A stretch of 64,000 nucleotides of DNA from Taudactylus pleione (lineage: Eukaryota > Chordata > Amphibia > Anura > Myobatrachidae). Below are positions 62,301 to 64,000 of this stretch, one piece after another. The notes beneath the pieces are model-generated. The model ran no database searches. It saw only the letters and a list, made by a program, of their open reading frames with translations, and was not told the DNA's origin. The position numbers and the translations under genes are program-made. The stretch is taken from contig JAUIMM010000577.1 of the NCBI GenBank assembly GCA_031769625.1, positions 1,736,001-1,800,000 on the forward strand, in the 5' to 3' direction. Positions within the stretch are counted from its first letter, which is position 1, and every line of letters starts with the position of its first letter.

Positions 62301-64000
62301 GCTCCCCACACACACTACACTACCCCTAGTCCTACTCCCACCCCCCGCACACACTATACTACCCCTAACCCTGCTCCTACTCCCCTCACACACTATACTA
62401 CTCCTAACCATGCTATTGCTCCCTGCACACACTACACTACCCCTAACTATGCTACTGCTCCCTGCACACACTACACTACCCCTAACCATGCTACTGCTCC
62501 CTGCACACACTACACTACCCCTAACCATGCTACTGCTCCCTGCACACACTACACTACCCCTAACCCTGCTGCCGCTCCCCGCACACACTACACTACCCCT
62601 AACCCTGTTGCCACTCCCCATACACTCTACACTACCCCTAGCCCTGCTGCCTCTCCCCGTACACACTACACTGCCCCTAACCCTGTTGCCACTCCCCGTA
62701 CACACTACACTCCCGTAGCCCTGCTGCCACTCCCCGCACACCCTGCACTACCCCTAATGCTGATGCTGCTTCCCACATGCACTACATCACCTCTAACCCT
62801 GCTACTGCTCCCCACACACTACACTACCCATAACCCTGCTCCCACTCCCCTCACACACTACACTACCCCTAAGCATGCTTCTACTCACCGCACGCTACAC
62901 TACCCCTAACCCTGCTCCCACTCCCAGCACACACTACAATACCCCTAACCCTGCTCCCACTCCCCTCACACACTACACTACCCCTAACCATGCTACTGCT
63001 TTCCACACACTACACTACCCCTAACCCTGCTCCCACTCCCAGCACACACTACACTACCCCTAACCCTGCTCCCACTCCCCTCACACACTACACTACCCCT
63101 AACCATGCTACTGCTCCCCACACACTACACTACCCATAACCCTGCTCCCACTCCCCTCACACACTACACTACCCCTAAGCATGCTTCTGCTCACCGCACG
63201 CTACACTACCCCTAACCCTGCTCCCACTCCCAGCACACACTACAATACCCCTAACCCTGCTCCCACTCCCCTCACACACTACACTACCCCTAACCATGCT
63301 ACTGCTTTCCACACACTACACTACCCCTAACCCTCCTCCCACTCCCCGCACACACTACACTACCCCTAACTCTGCTCCTCCTCCCCGCACACACTACACT
63401 ACCCCTAACTCTGCTCCTGGTCCCCACACACACTACACTACCCCTAACCCTGCTGCCACTCCCCGTACACACTACACTACCCCTAACCCTCCTCCCACTC
63501 CCCGCACACACTACACTACCCCTAACTCTGCTCCTGCTCCCCGCACACACTACACTACCCCTAACTCTGCTCCTGGTCCCCACACACACTACACTACCCC
63601 TAACCCTGCTGCCACTCCCCGAACACACTACACTACCCCTAACACTGTTGCCGTTCCCCGCACACACTACACTACCCCTAACCCTCCTCCCTCTCCCCGC
63701 ACACACTACACTACCCCTAACTCTGCTCCCACTCCCCGCACACACTACACTAACCCTAACTCTGCTCCTGTTCCCCGCACACACTCGCACACACTACACT
63801 ACCCCTAACTCTGCTACTGGTCCCCACACGCACTACACTACCCCTAACCCTGCTGCCGCTCCCCGCACACACTACACTACCCCTAAGTCTGCTCTTGCTC
63901 CACACACACACTACACTACCCCTAACCCTGCTGCCACTCCCCGTACTCACTACACTACCCCTAACCCTGCTGCCACTCCCCGTACACACTACACTACCCA
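59350..64000 (+). repeat. Higher-order repeat of ~4.6 kb, copy c (cut by window end)
   Basis: Counterpart of 50125-54742. It differs by one added 39-bp unit, a 6-bp change near 61950-62000, and scattered substitutions. It was still matching when the window ended. Confidence 0.85.

Larger units (their letters stand above)
31700..64000 (+). repeat. 39-bp satellite, block D (continues past window)
   Basis: About 32.3 kb of uninterrupted satellite, roughly 830 units. It has the same orientation and unit as the other blocks, with extensive higher-order organisation described in separate entries. Frames up to 485 codons run through both strands because units are 13 codons. They end mostly where a 37-bp unit shifts the phase. 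No other sequence interrupts the block. Confidence 0.97.

Noticed and set aside
1..64000. True telomere array
   Set aside because: The telomere motif occurs once per 39 bp inside other sequence. No pure (CCCTAA)n run is present.

Overview
The window is repeat DNA from a large vertebrate genome, most likely an amphibian and probably a frog. I base this on a DIRS-type tyrosine-recombinase retrotransposon, several fold-back and TIR-type DNA transposons, long (TA)n and (CA)n tracts, and kilobases of C-rich satellite carrying the vertebrate telomere-like motif CCCTAACCC. The species cannot be named. I find no host protein gene, tRNA, rRNA or CRISPR array. Nearly every long open frame here is a by-product of repeat units that are 39 bp (13 codons) or 45 bp (15 codons) long.

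Layout. About 46.6 kb (roughly 73%) is one 39-bp satellite, always in the same orientation, in four blocks: A 1-6752, B 17043-20667 (split by a 2.77-kb hAT-like element), C 24147-30878, and D 31700-64000, which runs off the window. The blocks are separated by three homologous spacers: 6753-17042, 20668-24146 and 30879-31699. All spacers have the same orientation and interrupt the satellite at the same point of its unit. Their ends carry inverted repeats (CATACTTGCCTAC at the left, GTAGGCAAGTATG at the right). Spacer 3 is the short form (821 bp). Spacer 2 is the same sequence with a 2619-bp insertion flanked by a 7-bp duplication (TCCGGTC). Spacer 1 is enlarged by a 45-bp minisatellite, a nested DIRS element and a 357-bp miniature transposon.

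The best-preserved coding remains are in the DIRS element (9991-15860). It has inverted terminal repeats, an internal complementary region that matches both ends, a gag-like region, reverse transcriptase (YLDD), RNase H (D-E-D) and a tyrosine recombinase with visible R, HxxR and Y residues. Frameshifts and stop codons break all of these, so this copy is dead. It sits in the minisatellite with no target duplication, and the flanks rejoin cleanly.

The satellite blocks show layered higher-order repeats: near-identical segments of about 0.66, 1.0, 2.4, 4.6 and 5.4 kb, with a 9.26-kb spacing near the right end. The consensus unit is strongly strand-asymmetric (22 C and 2 G in 39). Its minus strand carries a four-tract G-quadruplex motif that includes TTAGGG. 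Many unit variants are what decay of methylated CpG would give. The most notable biology is this satellite-spacer macro-repeat with telomere-like, quadruplex-competent units, together with a spacer-end hairpin that has changed by a compensatory base-pair swap between copies.
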